Shown piece after piece: positions 12,101-21,485 of a stretch of 64,000 bases of DNA. This DNA is from Blastomussa wellsi (Eukaryota > Cnidaria > Anthozoa > Scleractinia > Plerogyridae): contig OX393561.1 in assembly GCA_947652115.1 (NCBI GenBank), forward strand, positions 32,641,179 through 32,705,178, in the 5' to 3' direction. Every line of letters starts with the position of its first letter. The first letter of the stretch is position 1. Made by a program: the position numbers and the translations under genes. A model generated the notes under the pieces. The model worked only from the letters and a program-made list of their open reading frames with translations. It ran no database searches and had not been told where the DNA came from.

Positions 12101-15100
12101 TATACACAGTACATTCACTGGTGACCCAATTTGGCTGAATGGCGGAATGATGGAATGGCAGTAGTATTGCCCTTAGCAACAAGTAAAAGCTAACCGCAAG
12201 CGAACTAGCCCGTGAAAGCTTACTGCAAGTGAACTGGTGTGAAAGTAGTCTCCTTCGCAGCCGTTTTTTGGATGTCGCGCAATGCTCCCCCAAAGAGACG
12301 GCTGCTGACAACCAAACCGCATTCCTTTCCCAATATTAGCCAATCACAGCTTTAGTTTCATTTTCAATAATTATTTCGCGCCAAATGAAGAGACTTACCC
12401 AATCAGAGACCGTCCTTTATCTCTGCATCTTCATTTGAATCGTGTGGTTTCACAGCGCCAAAGCAACAAAATTCTTGATAGGCGATCTAGCTAGCTTTAT
12501 GACACATAGATCCTCTTTGAAACAAACAGAAAGTTTCAGTCCTTGTGAATATTTTGAGCCAAAGCCAAATAAAATCGCACAGGGAAAGCATTTTGATTTA
12601 GCAACGAACTACTGAGGCGCCAAAACTCCATGATCCAGACGATCCAGGAAACCAGATGGGCCTCTGACCTCGGTATTGCGATTCTATTCAGCTTAAAGCA
12701 TGGCACATATCAGAGAAGAGGACCTTTTACAAAAGCCTTCCAAACAAACACTTCAAGGAAACACTTTTACGCTTACGCCATTCACACTTTGCTGGTGTGT
12801 GACTGGCTAGTTCAACAGAGCACAAAAAAAACACATCAAACAGAATGGGAAAGGAATGTGGTGCAGTTATAAGCAGCCGTTTCTTTGCGGGGAATGTTGC
12901 CTGACGTCCCAAAAATTAGTGTGAAAGCTAACCGCAAGCAAAGTGGAACTGTGGTTAGCTTTGCCGTTCCGTCATTCCGCCATTCCCGCCAAATAGGGTT
13001 ACTTTCACTTTCCTTTTGGCATCTTCAAAATATATGGCTATTGGTTGCCTTATAAAGTTTTACGCGAGAAAATGGCTCGCAATTTCCTCTCAGTACCATG
13101 TTCTCAGGGACTCAGTAGCCAAATGTGATCATGGTAAGTGCATTGGGCTCCAGATGGGTTTGAGCCCTGGCTGGGGCATTGCATTGTGTTAACAACACAA
13201 CACTTTACTCTCACAGTGCCTCTCCTCATCCAGGAGTATCAATGGATGTCGGCAAATTGTTGTAGTAACCTGACAGAATGTTGGGAGTAACCTGTGATGA
13301 ACTAATGCAGGAGATGCCAACCTAAAAACATTGAGGAGACTGTCAATTTTGTGTCAAGATACCTCATCTCAATCTGCAAAATGGAGTTACAGTAAAAATA
13401 GAGCTCTGCCAATTCTACAAAAATGCATCAGATATTTCAAAATTTCCTCCCAAGATTGCCCCAAGTTAGAGTAAAAACTCATACACTGTATTTCAAGCAT
13501 TTTCCATTTGGTGACCCGTAGGGGAGACTGAGAGATTGATTTTCTATCCGATAGACTCCCGGTTAATCTGGGAGAGTTGGCGTGACTGTTAATGATCCAT
13601 CCGGGGGAAGGGGGGCAGAGTAGCAACATTCCTAAGTGATTTTTGCTGCAGAAATTGGCGATAAGCTCTAAGAGCTAAGCCATTGGGCTTCAAAGGCATT
13701 GCTTCACTTAGTACTCAAAATATTGTGTTCTAACTTTTAGAGACAACCCTTCTTTTTCCACTATTAGATACTTCAAAACCAGAGATGGTCTTTATGGACT
13801 AAGTTGCTATGAAAGAATAGCTGTTGATAATGTGGCAGAGAGAGGTGCCAGAATGAAGTCAGTAGGGATTCTTTGTGCAAAGTACACATCTCTTCATGAA
13901 CACATGCCATTTCTTGAAGAGGAAGTCAGGTGAGGTCACCCTTACCCAATATGGACCTTGCAGGTGTGGTAGACTGAACGAAAGTGTAAATTCATGGCCT
14001 TGTTATGAGCATTAATCAGAATTAATAATATATAAAATGGTATATTGTTGACTAGCAATAACTAAAATGTTGACACAGTAGTAGTAATTGGAGGCCTGTT
14101 TTATTGAGGAAATAAAAAAACTTACCTAGTAGTATATTTTTTTAAAAATAGCTTTGTTCTATACTTGACATAACTTTGTTCCAATATGACATATAACCAC
14201 TAAACAGTTTAATTGATATATTGCACTACCTGCTTACAATACACTACAATACTTGCAAACATTTTATACAATAAATTACAATGCCTACTTACAATACTTT
14301 CCATTTTACTAAATAATATATTTACTTGGCAAAAGTAGTTTACACAACAATGCAATTATACTTTCTTACGATAAGTTGCCAATTATAAAATTACAAGAAA
14401 AACTTAATGCAATATACTACTCATAGTGCTATAGATAGTTAATTAGTCCCAAGCAAGCTAAGGACTATAAGTGAGAATTGCATGGCAAAGTACATGTATG
14501 ATGAGGGGTCGTACAGTTGAGCTCTGTATATGAAAATCTGCAACCATGCGCTTTAATGGTGGAAGTTATCCTGTATGGCATGACCACTGAAGGTGATAGG
14601 TGAAACTAAATATTGACAATGTGAAACCAGATTTATGACACAAGGAGAATTGTTTTTTTCAAGTTGCTAATTTTGCAATTTAGTAATCTTTTGATAATTT
14701 CTGTAACACATTTCAAAAGTTAATAATTGGCCTTTCCTTATTTCTAGGAGGCAACTAGAAAACCCTGGACATTATGTGGACCTTGAAAATTATTACCACA
14801 GTTATAAAAACTGTTTTCTCAGAAACAATTACATTCCTTCTCCAACTCTTGAGAAGGCTCCAGGACTGGAGGAGATACCAGTGTTGAAGGTATAATGATG
14901 CTGAAATTTATTATTTTAATATATTAAAATGTGGACCCACTTGAAAGTCAGAGATCAGTGAATAGCAATTAGTGTTAATTCTCTGCTGCATGTCATATTT
15001 TCAACTCTCTTTATGTTTGGAATTGTGATGAAAGACTGTCTCGTGTTTGATGTACAGTATTACCTAACATGTTGTCAAGTGTCAAGATTGGGGATTTTCA

Positions 15101-18100
15101 GATGTGCTTCCTGCACTAATGGCCCCCTCTGTATAGCAACCGCCTCTTTACAACAGCATGACCATGCACCAGTCTCTACATTTTACTGTTAATGAAACCT
15201 CCATACAGCTAGCGGCCAGTTAATTCTACACCAGGGTGGTCATAGAGAGGGTCTACTGCACACAGTCCCAACCCACTTCACTTTTTTTATTTCTGTGAAT
15301 AAATGTTCATGATTAATTTTGTCAACAGATCACACATCCAGCTGGTTGTTTTCCTCAGTTTATCAAGTTCTTTGGAGAGCACATATTTGTTCTATGGAAA
15401 TTTGTGCTGTTACAAAAAAGAATTTTATTCTTTTCTCCTCCTCCTGTCGGAGTGGCTTGTTATAGAGGTATGCGTGGTGAATGTATTTTTTCTTTGTGTT
15501 GGGAGGATTTATATAAAAATGTGGCAATTGCTTTGCACCTGTCTGTCAGGTTTTCTTAACTGAGTACCCCTTTGTCACTGTGAACTACATTTAATGCAAA
15601 CATTAGATCCAAGTGTGATATAAAAGCACCCAGGTGCCGCCTGGGTACGTCTCCCAGGTTTCGCGCAGCCATGTTTTTGCTTTGTGTTCGAGGGACTAAG
15701 AAAAAACGGGACTGCTCGTGGTCTAATGGCAAACAGAAATAAATCCCTGTAACTGGGGCTGACTGCCACATATAAGAGCGTATAAATACTGTGTTTTGTC
15801 AAGATAATTGTAAGTAGAGCTATTCTCCTACGGCTGTCCATTAAGAGACCTTCAACTATAACATTAGCTAACATTAGCACTCACTCCAAACATCAACATT
15901 CCATTCAAATAATTATCACTTGAAATTCATTACTTCACCAAGTTGTATGCCTTTTGCAGTTTACTGTGCTTGTTTGTTGGCAAGTCATGGAATTCCATTT
16001 GGTTTTGAAACTGGTAGCAACCCTCTGTTTTTCACCAATGTTTGTGACTTAAGTGCACTGCAAGAGGAACACAAATACATTGCATGTAAGTTGATACCAT
16101 TTTAAAGTCACGCTAGTGTACAATATTCTTCAACTCTCTTGTCATAGTCTAAAATAGGTCCGCAATGGGTACATGTGTGGTTTAAAAAGTACAGATTCTG
16201 TTAAAACCTTGCCAAAGTGACACACGATCGCAAAACAAATAATCTGAGGCTTGTTTGAGAATCACATTTTGTCGTGTTATATTGAAGCGTGCCACCCCAT
16301 ATGCGATATACGATACTCTGTGTGAATCACAAGGTCAGTGACATATTTCAATGTACCGCATGCGATACTAGGATGGGAATCATAAGGTCAAGTCATAAGG
16401 TTTAAGTCTTGTGCAGGCACGCAATGTGTGTATGTCCACCTCTCTTGTTATTATTATACACAAATCCTCTCTTTCAGTTATTCTTCGTTATTCTAGCTGC
16501 CTAGTGTGTTTTGCTTTCTGCTTTGGTACTTGGTATTTCTTTGTAAACAAGCGGACTTTTATTTAGAAAAAAACATTCAAATGCTTTTGATTGATCTGCA
16601 TTTGGAGGGCAAATATTTGTTTTAAGAACATCAAATTTCCGCAGGGCAACTATTAGTCGATAGTTCCTCAACAGAAGTTAAAAATCCCAACTGGCAGAAG
16701 GCACACCAGTTGGTTATTTACAAAGCGTGACTGAGAATTTGAATTCGGGACTACTGAGAAACGAATCCCGCTGATGACAGGGTGGATGCCTGGAACCCGG
16801 GACCTCCGGATTACAACACAACGACCCTTAAACACTCGGTCATGCTGCCTCCAATGTTTTATTCCTTTTTAGGTACCACAGAAAAGATATTTGAGAGCAA
16901 ATTGGAAGTGTATGATGTTTATGTTGATAATCAGAATATCAAATGCAAACCACACTTGAGTTGGATTGCACATTTTAATAATGCAGACAGAGATCGGCTA
17001 GAGGAATTGGACACCTTCAGGTGAGAGAGAAACTTTACAGTCAGTCTATAGAGAGAGCCTGTGCTACAGCCCTCCCTTCCATAAGCACACAGGCAATTTT
17101 TTGTCGGGGGTGGGGGGGGGGGGAGTGGTGAACCATTTGCCCAAAACATTCTCCCAAGTTCCCTTGCCCAAATTTCTCTTGCTGCCCAAAAAATCTGAGT
17201 TGCCCAAAATTTGGGGGGCTGCAGCCCTCCCCCAGGCCCATATGTCTATACTTGAATTTGAAACCCACTGCATCCTACTGCATTTGGAATGACCCTTTTT
17301 TATCCATCAATTGAAATGGAAAAGTTTTGAAATAATGCAAATAAATGTTCTATTGTATTTTCAAGGAGAGAGCAGCTATACACAGGCGGTGAAGTTACTG
17401 ATGATGAGAAGATGTACACCAAGTGAGTGGAAGCTAATCCTTAATATCTTTTGTAATGAGTCAGTCAAAATAAATGAAAAAACAGAAAGAAACAGAACTT
17501 GCGTCCAAAATCGCATGTGTTGCAAATCTTGATTACATGAATTCCAACGATTACTAGTTAACTCCGACACGGCATTCATGTAAAACAGGCCTTTTTTTTT
17601 TTTATTAGATATATACATGTATACATAGTCTTTTATAGTAATTCATAGTTTTTAGCTTATTGGAATTTTTATGCCTGATGTATATACCGTGATTAAATAA
17701 AGATGATGATGATGATGATGATGGATGGTAATTATCTACCCCCCCCCCCCCCCCTTTGGTACATGCTAAGCTTCTTTGGGAGCAAAAGACTGATAACAAC
17801 AAATTTGACAGCCTTTTCCAAAAGAGCATTGAGAATTCTTGGAACGAGTAATGTTTCTGTTACACCTTCGAAGAAACATTTCTTTTCTTTTTTTCTGGTT
17901 ATAAAATAGTGCACCCTACAATCACGTTAGTGTAGAAGTACTGCTTTCCCATTCAGCAGCCTTTTCCATATTGAATAATCACTCTTACGTTTTATTTAAA
18001 CGAAAAAATATTGAAGCTGTTACTTTTGTCAGAGTGGAATAACTTTATTGTAAATTATACCTAGTATACCTAGTCGTAAGACCAGCATAGGATTAACGAC

Positions 18101-19148
18101 ATTCAGTTTAGTCTGTTGGCGAGCGTATCCTTTTCGGCGTCAGTTTTCTCTTTAAGTGCTATATTCAAAGGGAATTTTCATCACGATCATAGTCTGCGTA
18201 GCCGGCGGGATTTGAGGGTGCGAGCTACTCACTCAGCATTCGCGGGCGAAGCCCACGAGGTCAAGCGGCGAAGCCTGACCAATCTCTCCACGGCTTTGCC
18301 GCTCCGACGACGGCTTCCCCCCAAAAACAAAAGCACTTCGCCGCGAATCCCGCCAGCTACGCAGGCTATCACGATCAGGGAAATAAAGTTGAAAAATCGA
18401 GAAAAAAAAAGATAGGGGATAAGAGAACCGATAGGCCGGAGTACCTTCCACCCAGCCTGGTGAGATTTTTATTTCAACCATATTACTGAGCATATTACCT
18501 CTTATTAAAGGCTGCTGCTTTTTATTCTTATTATGATCGTTATCCCCTGAGGGGCATAGACAATTTAACTTTAAAGAAACAGTTTGCACGAACAGACGTT
18601 TTTAAATTCAGCTTTTTTAATCGTATCGTGGATATGTGGAACTCTCTGCCATTTTTAACCCGCAGTGCACCAAGTGTTTCAAGTTTTAAAAGGGGGGTTA
18701 GGGAATTTTTATCTTCTAGGTTAGTTTAATGTAGTCTTTTTTTTGAGTTTTAAAAGGGGGGTTAGGGAATTTTTATCTTTTAGGTTAGTTTATAATGTAA
18801 TGTTCGATGAGGTGGTCTGCCTAGCATGGGGACCCAGTCTCTTTTGCAGACCATCCTTATGGCTCATTGTATATATATTCTTTTAGCCATTAAATTGTAA
18901 TAAATAAAGATCCCTTTTTTCTCCACCTCTTTCGACGTTATAGGTTCTTTGTGAATCTAAACAACACGCTTTTCCAGATGCTCTTTGAAGTAGCGTCTAC
19001 TGAGGACAGAATATTAACACCGGAAATGATACGAAGTATAGGACTTGATCCAAAGGGCGATTCACACTTCCTGTCAGACTTGGTAGATCTATATGGGATT
19101 AACGTTCTGATTCCGGAACCGAAATGCTGTCCGTTTCACCCTTCTTGA
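3079..19148 (+). CDS. DENND11: DENN domain-containing protein 11 (LCHN), complete, 9 exons
   Basis: A DENN-family protein; relatives act as Rab guanine-nucleotide exchange factors in membrane traffic, and vertebrate LCHN is linked to neurite growth. Exons: 3079-3304, 5928-6027, 13768-13929, 14748-14889, 15329-15467, 15960-16085, 16873-17020, 17366-17422, 18944-19148. They sum to 1305 nt (434 aa; the human protein is about 455), and every junction keeps frame with GT..AG ends. Diagnostic stretches are [64 protein letters not shown] and the ending [18 protein letters not shown] followed by a Cys-Cys-Pro tail, all as in LCHN. Intron 2 (7.7 kb) carries an antisense BEL/Pao retrotransposon starting ten bases past the donor. 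Intron 6 has a tRNA-like SINE just before exon 7, and intron 8 has a LINE 3' end and a MITE. Confidence 0.95.
3736..3988 (-). mobile_element. MITE family A, copy 1 (DENND11 intron 1)
   Basis: A roughly 250-bp element with terminal inverted repeats of about 30 bp (left CCACCGTAAGG plus an A-run and ATGGCGACTGG; right CAGCCACCATC plus a T-run and ACAGTGGA). An inverted copy lies at 62939-63183 and shares the internal GCCCAGTGGGCTTTGTTTGG and GCGTATAAAA segments. No coding capacity is seen. Confidence 0.75.
4045..4240 (+). repeat. Interspersed repeat family B, copy 1
   Basis: The stretch runs from CTCCCGGATTATCCGGGAG through GGAAAATGCTTGAAATAC and GGGAGGAAATTTTGAAAT to GAATTGGCAGAGCTCTAT. The same ordered blocks recur inverted at 13330-13585 and direct at 45910-46160. 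The family is not identified and has no coding potential. Confidence 0.65.
6038..6251 (-). repeat. BEL/Pao 3' LTR
   Basis: The 214-bp direct repeat of 11886-12099. On the minus strand it starts TGTTATAGAGACG and ends CAACA. It carries a CTATAAATATT-like AT-rich core that could serve as a promoter in the twin copy. Confidence 0.93.
6252..6263 (-). other. Polypurine tract of the BEL/Pao element
   Basis: On the minus strand TGGAAGGGGAAA lies directly against the 3' LTR, the position where plus-strand DNA synthesis is primed in LTR retrotransposons. Confidence 0.8.
6394..11769 (-). CDS. BEL/Pao gag-pol polyprotein (1791 aa, open but with a damaged RNase H)
   Basis: One unbroken frame from the ATG at 11769; the four codons upstream begin with TTG, so I use the ATG. 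Domains in order: charged coiled-coil N-terminus; gag with CCHC zinc knuckles (C355, C358, H363, C367 and C388, C391, H396, C401); Pao-type aspartic protease (DEGSD at about 477); reverse transcriptase with YMDD (D911, D912); RNase H with acidic residues D1088, E1132 and D1200; integrase with an HHCC finger (C1462, C1465) and D1499, D1563, E1613; and a C-terminal extension typical of BEL/Pao ([16 protein letters not shown]). The odd point is 1159-1168: FWV runs straight into [11 protein letters not shown], so the Asp-Ser segment expected after FW is missing. The protein may therefore be unable to finish reverse transcription alone. Confidence 0.95.
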   Translation of the reverse strand: MEAIKSLKESKRTLKSAITKALNDLAVRLAVKEPDCTQISASLEHIEQKKEEALAIMRDLEIEYEKLKKTADAEKTSEEADALVDRVDNDTNTARSYLAAQANIFASKQKESSEIEGDTIAQQGASDPNKQLERIRIPIFSGNKMEFQQWFAAFSTCVDKTSLAPQFKMLRLEGCLRGEAAETIKGLGYSQTAYDAALSRLQRKYGGDRRKVQAQIEELRKMRPVNEGDPKSMDKFADALERTIVVLKDNSLHADLGGGTLYGIVVEKLPENLLKEYYHWVKEQGKNETMVTLNEWVAVEADVQTQASEVKHGFTRKLEDNKWSRRDGRNNKSYGASLQDGKKISNEIERKGKSCRACGETHHLEKCKVFTGWSFEKKWEAAKRFGVCFRCLDYDHLGHQCPKSKACDVAGCKKTHHPLLHESQPRKETKIPSTEGDTQTTTLNTIERHEERIIALRTVPAILKHGKRRLLVNCFLDEGSDTTYVNDDVIETLGISTEKEEITINVANDRKVRLMAATLEIGLESVDGKVDTTIVVKTSDKICGGMKSTDWVTMKQQWNHLKDIPFPHLAEKGVIDVLLGSDYYHLMFPMQEIRGQEDEPAARLCPLGWTAIGRIGKSTQPRGTACVNTGYLHTFRTCTQQLTPDIVTASDEDLNVTLKRFWDLETLGIVPQSQEENELTPLEKIAQKKVEQSLSYNGEWYEVSVPWKQDRPNLPHNRQMAERRLQLVEKKLQKDTQLANAYQGVIDEYLKKEYIRVVPTSEPRPESEWFLPHFPVVRPDRATTKVRIVFDASAQLYEKSLNTEALPGPKLQSNIFDILVRFRKELEVLVSDVSQMYHQLVLKPEDRPFHRFLWRNLDIRSPPQVYEFSRFVFGGCYCPFCAQFTWQRHAEIHKTQYPLAADAVRNHCYMDDLMPSVATIEIAKETRKQLTELGNLAGFHLRKWMSNQAEVLKDIPAEDRAQTIDLEENKLSTTKTLGVLWTADLDTFSFKYSLTPETELTKRKVLKKTATIFDPLGFLAPYVIRAKILIQQAWVEATGWDVPLPGHHQKQWKSWFEESIGLQGIRIPRCLKDRHSTAVKASLHTFSDASEAAYAAAVYIRHEYEDKSITTRLVGSKTRLSPLKAMSIPRLELMGAVIGLRLTKQISVALEIPLSQATFWVGWRWSRNYKPFVSHRVGEIHEQSDPNQWRYVPTKQNPADFGTRGLTVSELADSEMWWKGPTFLAFSESDWPKPKAANPEEEALTEVRAERRPDLKNQLFRQEEENDTQNSEQEHSTFVILEKETWRLNPARFSKWYRASSQGQLEIGYSLIRVRSWVMRFIKNCRVPEEQRIKGELTAKELSDTELDIIKEAQKEVFNEEIIALTARKELSKRSHLLPLTLTLAGGLLRSNTRLRRSDDLAADTKFPIILPKKHHVTQLIVKYHHEMESHEMGVNYTLNHLRARYHVIHSRQEVKACIHNCFECKRRFRLHPAKQQMAPLPPFRLQMTNRPFTNCATDYGGPYLTMQGRGRARTKRYLCLFVCLQTRCCHLEMATSLDTGSFMNAFTRMTARRGWPKIMVSDNGSNFVAADREIRELVSELDQEQIRRTTANKGVEWYWNPPAAPHFGGVFEALIKAAKRAISAILQDADVTDEELQTCFTGVESLLNSRPLTTISDDPNDEPVLTPNHFIIGQMGGDIVPDSVDMTEFNPRQRWRRIQELIRRVWQRWLKEYLPYIGSRHKWFSKEKNLKEDDVVIVIDPDARRRDWKVGRILRTYPGADGLVRVVDVKVGDKILKRPITKLSPLEMQE
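11867..11882 (-). other. Primer-binding site of the BEL/Pao element
   Basis: On the minus strand TGGTCCTTCGAGCCGG begins three bases after the 5' LTR. It starts with TGG, the complement of a tRNA 3' CCA end, as expected of a tRNA primer site. I cannot name the tRNA from sequence alone. Confidence 0.8.
11886..12099 (-). repeat. BEL/Pao 5' LTR
   Basis: Differs from the 6038-6251 copy at a single position that I can see (AATATTGCGGG here against AATATTCCGGG). It holds the promoter for the element, transcribed on the minus strand, opposite to DENND11. Confidence 0.93.
12122..13010. mobile_element. Non-autonomous foldback DNA element next to the BEL insertion
   Basis: About 0.89 kb with long imperfect terminal inverted repeats: left GTGACCCAATTTGGC then TGAATGGCGGAATGATGG; right CCGTCATTCCGCCATTCCC then GCCAAATAGGGTTAC. 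A second inverted pair continues inward (AAAGAGACGGCTGC near 12290 against GCAGCCGTTTCTTT near 12873). No long coding frame is present. It starts about 20 bp beyond the BEL target duplication. Confidence 0.7.
13118..13315 (+). repeat. tRNA-derived SINE, copy 2 (degenerate)
   Basis: Shares GGTTTGAGCCCTGGCTGGGGCA (box B region, split here only for description), GCATTGTGTT, CAGTGCCTCTCCTCA and a weakened GTAACCTGTGATGAACTAAT with the copies at 1631, 30007 and 54107. It is the most diverged of the four. Confidence 0.6.
13330..13585 (-). repeat. Interspersed repeat family B, copy 2
   Basis: Inverted relative to the copies at 4045 and 45910. It reads ATAGAGCTCTGCCAATTCT, AATTTCCTCCCAAGAT, ATTTCAAGCATTTTCC and finally GGGAGAGTTGGCGTGA. 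It occupies the 3' end of DENND11 intron 2, about 180 bp before exon 3. Confidence 0.65.
16760..16850 (-). repeat. Leu/Ser-tRNA-like SINE head (DENND11 intron 6)
   Basis: On the minus strand it reads AGCATGACCGAGTG (box A-like), then TTGTAATCCGGAGG and TCCCGGGTTCCAGGC (box B-like), the layout of a tRNA gene head. It lacks a proper acceptor stem and continues into unrelated sequence, so I call it a SINE head and not a tRNA gene. It ends about 20 bp before DENND11 exon 7. It is a different family from the SINE at 1631. Confidence 0.6.
17080..17250 (+). repeat. TTGCCCAAAA repeat with G-run, copy 1
   Basis: The shared blocks are a G-run, GAACCATTTGCCCAAAAC, ATTCTCCCAAG, CTTGCCCAAAT, CTTGCTGCCCAAAAAATCTG and GTTGCCCAAAATTTGGGG. 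The same order recurs at 29215 and 35980, and an inverted scrap lies near 5210-5300. All three full copies are in introns and in the same orientation as the host gene. Confidence 0.65.
17630..17725 (+). repeat. Retrotransposon 3' tail ending in a GAT microsatellite
   Basis: GCCTGATGTATATACCGTG, ATTAAATAAA and then a (GAT)n run. The same tail (GCCTGATGTATCTACCGTG, then (GAT)n) is at 46968-47024, so this looks like the 3' end of one LINE family that ends in GAT repeats. Confidence 0.6.
18185..18376. mobile_element. MITE with GCGTAGC/GGCGGGATT terminal inverted repeats
   Basis: The left end (GATCATAGTCTGCGTAGC, then CGGCGGGATT) pairs with the right end (AATCCCGCC, AGCTACGCAGGC, TATCACGATC) over about 28 bp. 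The 192-bp unit has no coding frame. It sits in DENND11 intron 8. Confidence 0.7.
18505..18910 (+). pseudogene. 3' end of a non-LTR retrotransposon (LINE), truncated
   Basis: A frame from about 18505 to the stop at 18727-18729 ends with [20 protein letters not shown], then [12 protein letters not shown], the usual C-terminus of LINE reverse-transcriptase proteins of the CR1/jockey type. Everything 5' of this is missing, as expected of a 5'-truncated copy. A segment of about 48 bp (18680-18727) is repeated just downstream (18745-18792). The element then runs to an AATAAATAAA-type tail, about 35 bp before DENND11 exon 9. Confidence 0.75.
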
Positions 19149-21264
19149 GCAACGTTGTTTCCCCAGACTTCTTTTCTTCAGCTGATGGGTTTGGAGAGAG
19201 AAGAGAGGTTTGGAGAGAGAGAGAAGATATATAGAAGAATCCACGAATCGCGACTGACACTTGGACGAGGACGGAGTGGTTGCAGCTTATGATCATGGGA
19301 AAAGATGAACACGTTCTCACCGAAATCTTCGTACCCAGATCGCGCTTGGTTCGTTCCAGTCACCGATTTGTTTTACTCTCTACCCAACTTGGGAGCCTGT
19401 TCCTTCTAGGTCAAATGGCTTGCTGTATATTTCTCAAAGTGTGCTCTACAAGAAGCGAATGTCTTCGAATTGATACAGTTTTCCCTTTCGCGAGATTTTT
19501 CGTATAATAATTCGCTAGCAAGAGTGTATTATTAGAGACGTTTTTTAATATTCTCAACAAAAACACTAACTTCAGTTTAAGTGATCAACCAGTGTGCTTT
19601 GTGGTTGGGCATTTTTTCTGCTCCATTTTCTTTTCAGTTGAGATATTCATTCATCTAGCGGTTACAAAACAACAATTAACGAGATTTTCTTCTGTAAAGC
19701 AATAATTAAGAATCAAGTCATGATTTTTGCAGAATACATTCTTACAAGGCTTCTTATAAAAATCACATGTTTTGCTAGCCTTGATTACATGGATGATACG
19801 ATAATGTACCGTCAGTGTTTGGAGAGTGGGGGACGTTCACTAGCTTATAGACTTATTGAAACCTCCAAGAGAAAAAGGGCATATTTATGATTGTGTATAG
19901 GTAAAGATAAATATTTCAAAGTGTACAGTGAAGTTAAAGTAAAAATAATTATTAAAGGTTTTTCTTGCCGTTGGTAGCTATCTAGTACTGAACATGTTAT
20001 GGAATTTTTTATTTTTTCAAAGGCTAGACTTGAGGGCAACCGAGTACACAATATAGAATCTCAATATAATAAATGTTATGAATGCTGCACGTTTGGTCGG
20101 TAGAAAACCTATAGAATACTATAAGAAATGTGATTTAAAGGGAACCTCAGCTCTTGAAACAAACTGGCGTTTAGTCTCAAATAGTGTCTAAATTACAAAT
20201 TTTGTCGGACAAGGGAGAACGGAAAAGATTATCCCTTGAAAATTTCCGTGCGCCGCCATGTTAGATTTTATGACGACATTACGTTGCCCTTATTAATGAG
20301 AAGTTCTTTTGTGTCAAGCTAAAACCCAGGCTTTCTCTTTTTAGAAGCGATAGTCCATTTCTCGCTTTATGAGCATGAAATGCTGTATCTCCCAAAAAAT
20401 TTAGACACTGTTTTAGACAACTTAACGAAAGCCGAGGTTCCCTTTAATTTTGGCCATAAACAAGTCGGGGGAACAAGTGCTGTTGCTTAGCAACTTTAGA
20501 GACGAAAACCGCGGGCTCAGTTTCGATTTCGTCATCAACTGGCATTTGTTCTCTAGAAAGGGAGGACCGGAGAACAGTGCTTAAAGGACAAGGGACTGTA
20601 ATGGTTTGCATTTATTGTCTTTGTTGTAAATGCAAACTGCGATGTAAAAAAGTAAATTGATGACGAGGGCCATTCACTGCGCGTATATAAAACATCAGTG
20701 GTGACTAACACTACTACAGTGTTCATTCAAACCCCGGTTTGGGAGGGGTGGGGGTGGGCATATGAACAGTAAAATGTCGTTGATGCAAATGTAAAGTTCG
20801 AAAGCATCGCAACATTTAGTGGCAACAGATTTCCAAGTTCATGAAAGCAAATACTTTGACTGATGCAAAGGGAAATTTTCACGTCAACCCCCCTGAGCAG
20901 CTGTCGCAGCTGTCTTGAGCAGATATATTCCAGTAACTGTAACTGCCCCGAGCAAAATCCCCTTTTTGGATTGTCAGTTTTTCAGAATAACAAGAGCAAA
21001 GCGCAGTGTTCAATATTTTCAGTATCATTCGAACTTTATCGGGAACCTCGTTTCATGTTGGTCATCCTTTTCACTAAATTTAAGTGACGTCAGAAGGGAG
21101 GTTCAAGAGATAGTTTTGAGAGATATGAATATGAACGATCGGGCTCCTTTTCATTGTTAATAGTCAGGCAAATATCTCGTTCACCCGTCAAACCACCAGA
21201 AATCGTTGTTATAGCAACTAACAGATCGGGCAAATATTTCAAAACGTACAGGTTGATGTCATAA
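19149..21264. other. Intergenic DENND11 to PLA2
   Basis: No coding exon recognised. The stretch holds the DENND11 3' UTR, one TTAA-type MITE (20139-20443) and otherwise AT-rich single-copy-looking DNA. Confidence 0.5.
20139..20443. mobile_element. MITE with TTAA target site (AGGGAACCTC ends)
   Basis: A 305-bp unit starting AGGGAACCTCAGC and ending GCCGAGGTTCCCT, flanked on both sides by TTAA (20135-20138 and 20444-20447). The TTAA target is the signature of piggyBac-type transposition. The ends do not match the piggyBac element at 54908, so another source must have moved it. Confidence 0.75.
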
Positions 21265-21270
21265 ACTATT

Positions 21271-21278
21271 TATAAATA
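21271..21278 (+). promoter_or_regulatory. TATA box upstream of the PLA2 gene
   Basis: TATAAATA lies 208 bp before the PLA2 start codon and fits a core promoter with transcription starting near 21300 and a 5' UTR of about 185 nt. Position and sequence are the only support. Confidence 0.45.
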
Positions 21279-21485
21279 CGCCAACTGACCAGTGAGAAAA
21301 GCTTTCCGCTCGAAAAAAGAAAAGAAAACTTCACTTGACAAAGATTACGGTTGAGAAACGGATTGACGCGGTGTTGAGCCGATGGCGGAGCCTTAAGCTT
21401 TTCTTAAGAAAAGCGTGTCTCTGGGAGATGGTAGCTTTACGAGAAATCAAGAAGCCGATAGATCGACAGACCACTGTGACTTATC

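Noticed and set aside
16760..16850. tRNA gene on the minus strand
   Set aside because: Box A- and box B-like motifs are present, but no acceptor stem pairs and the match decays. It fits a SINE head better.
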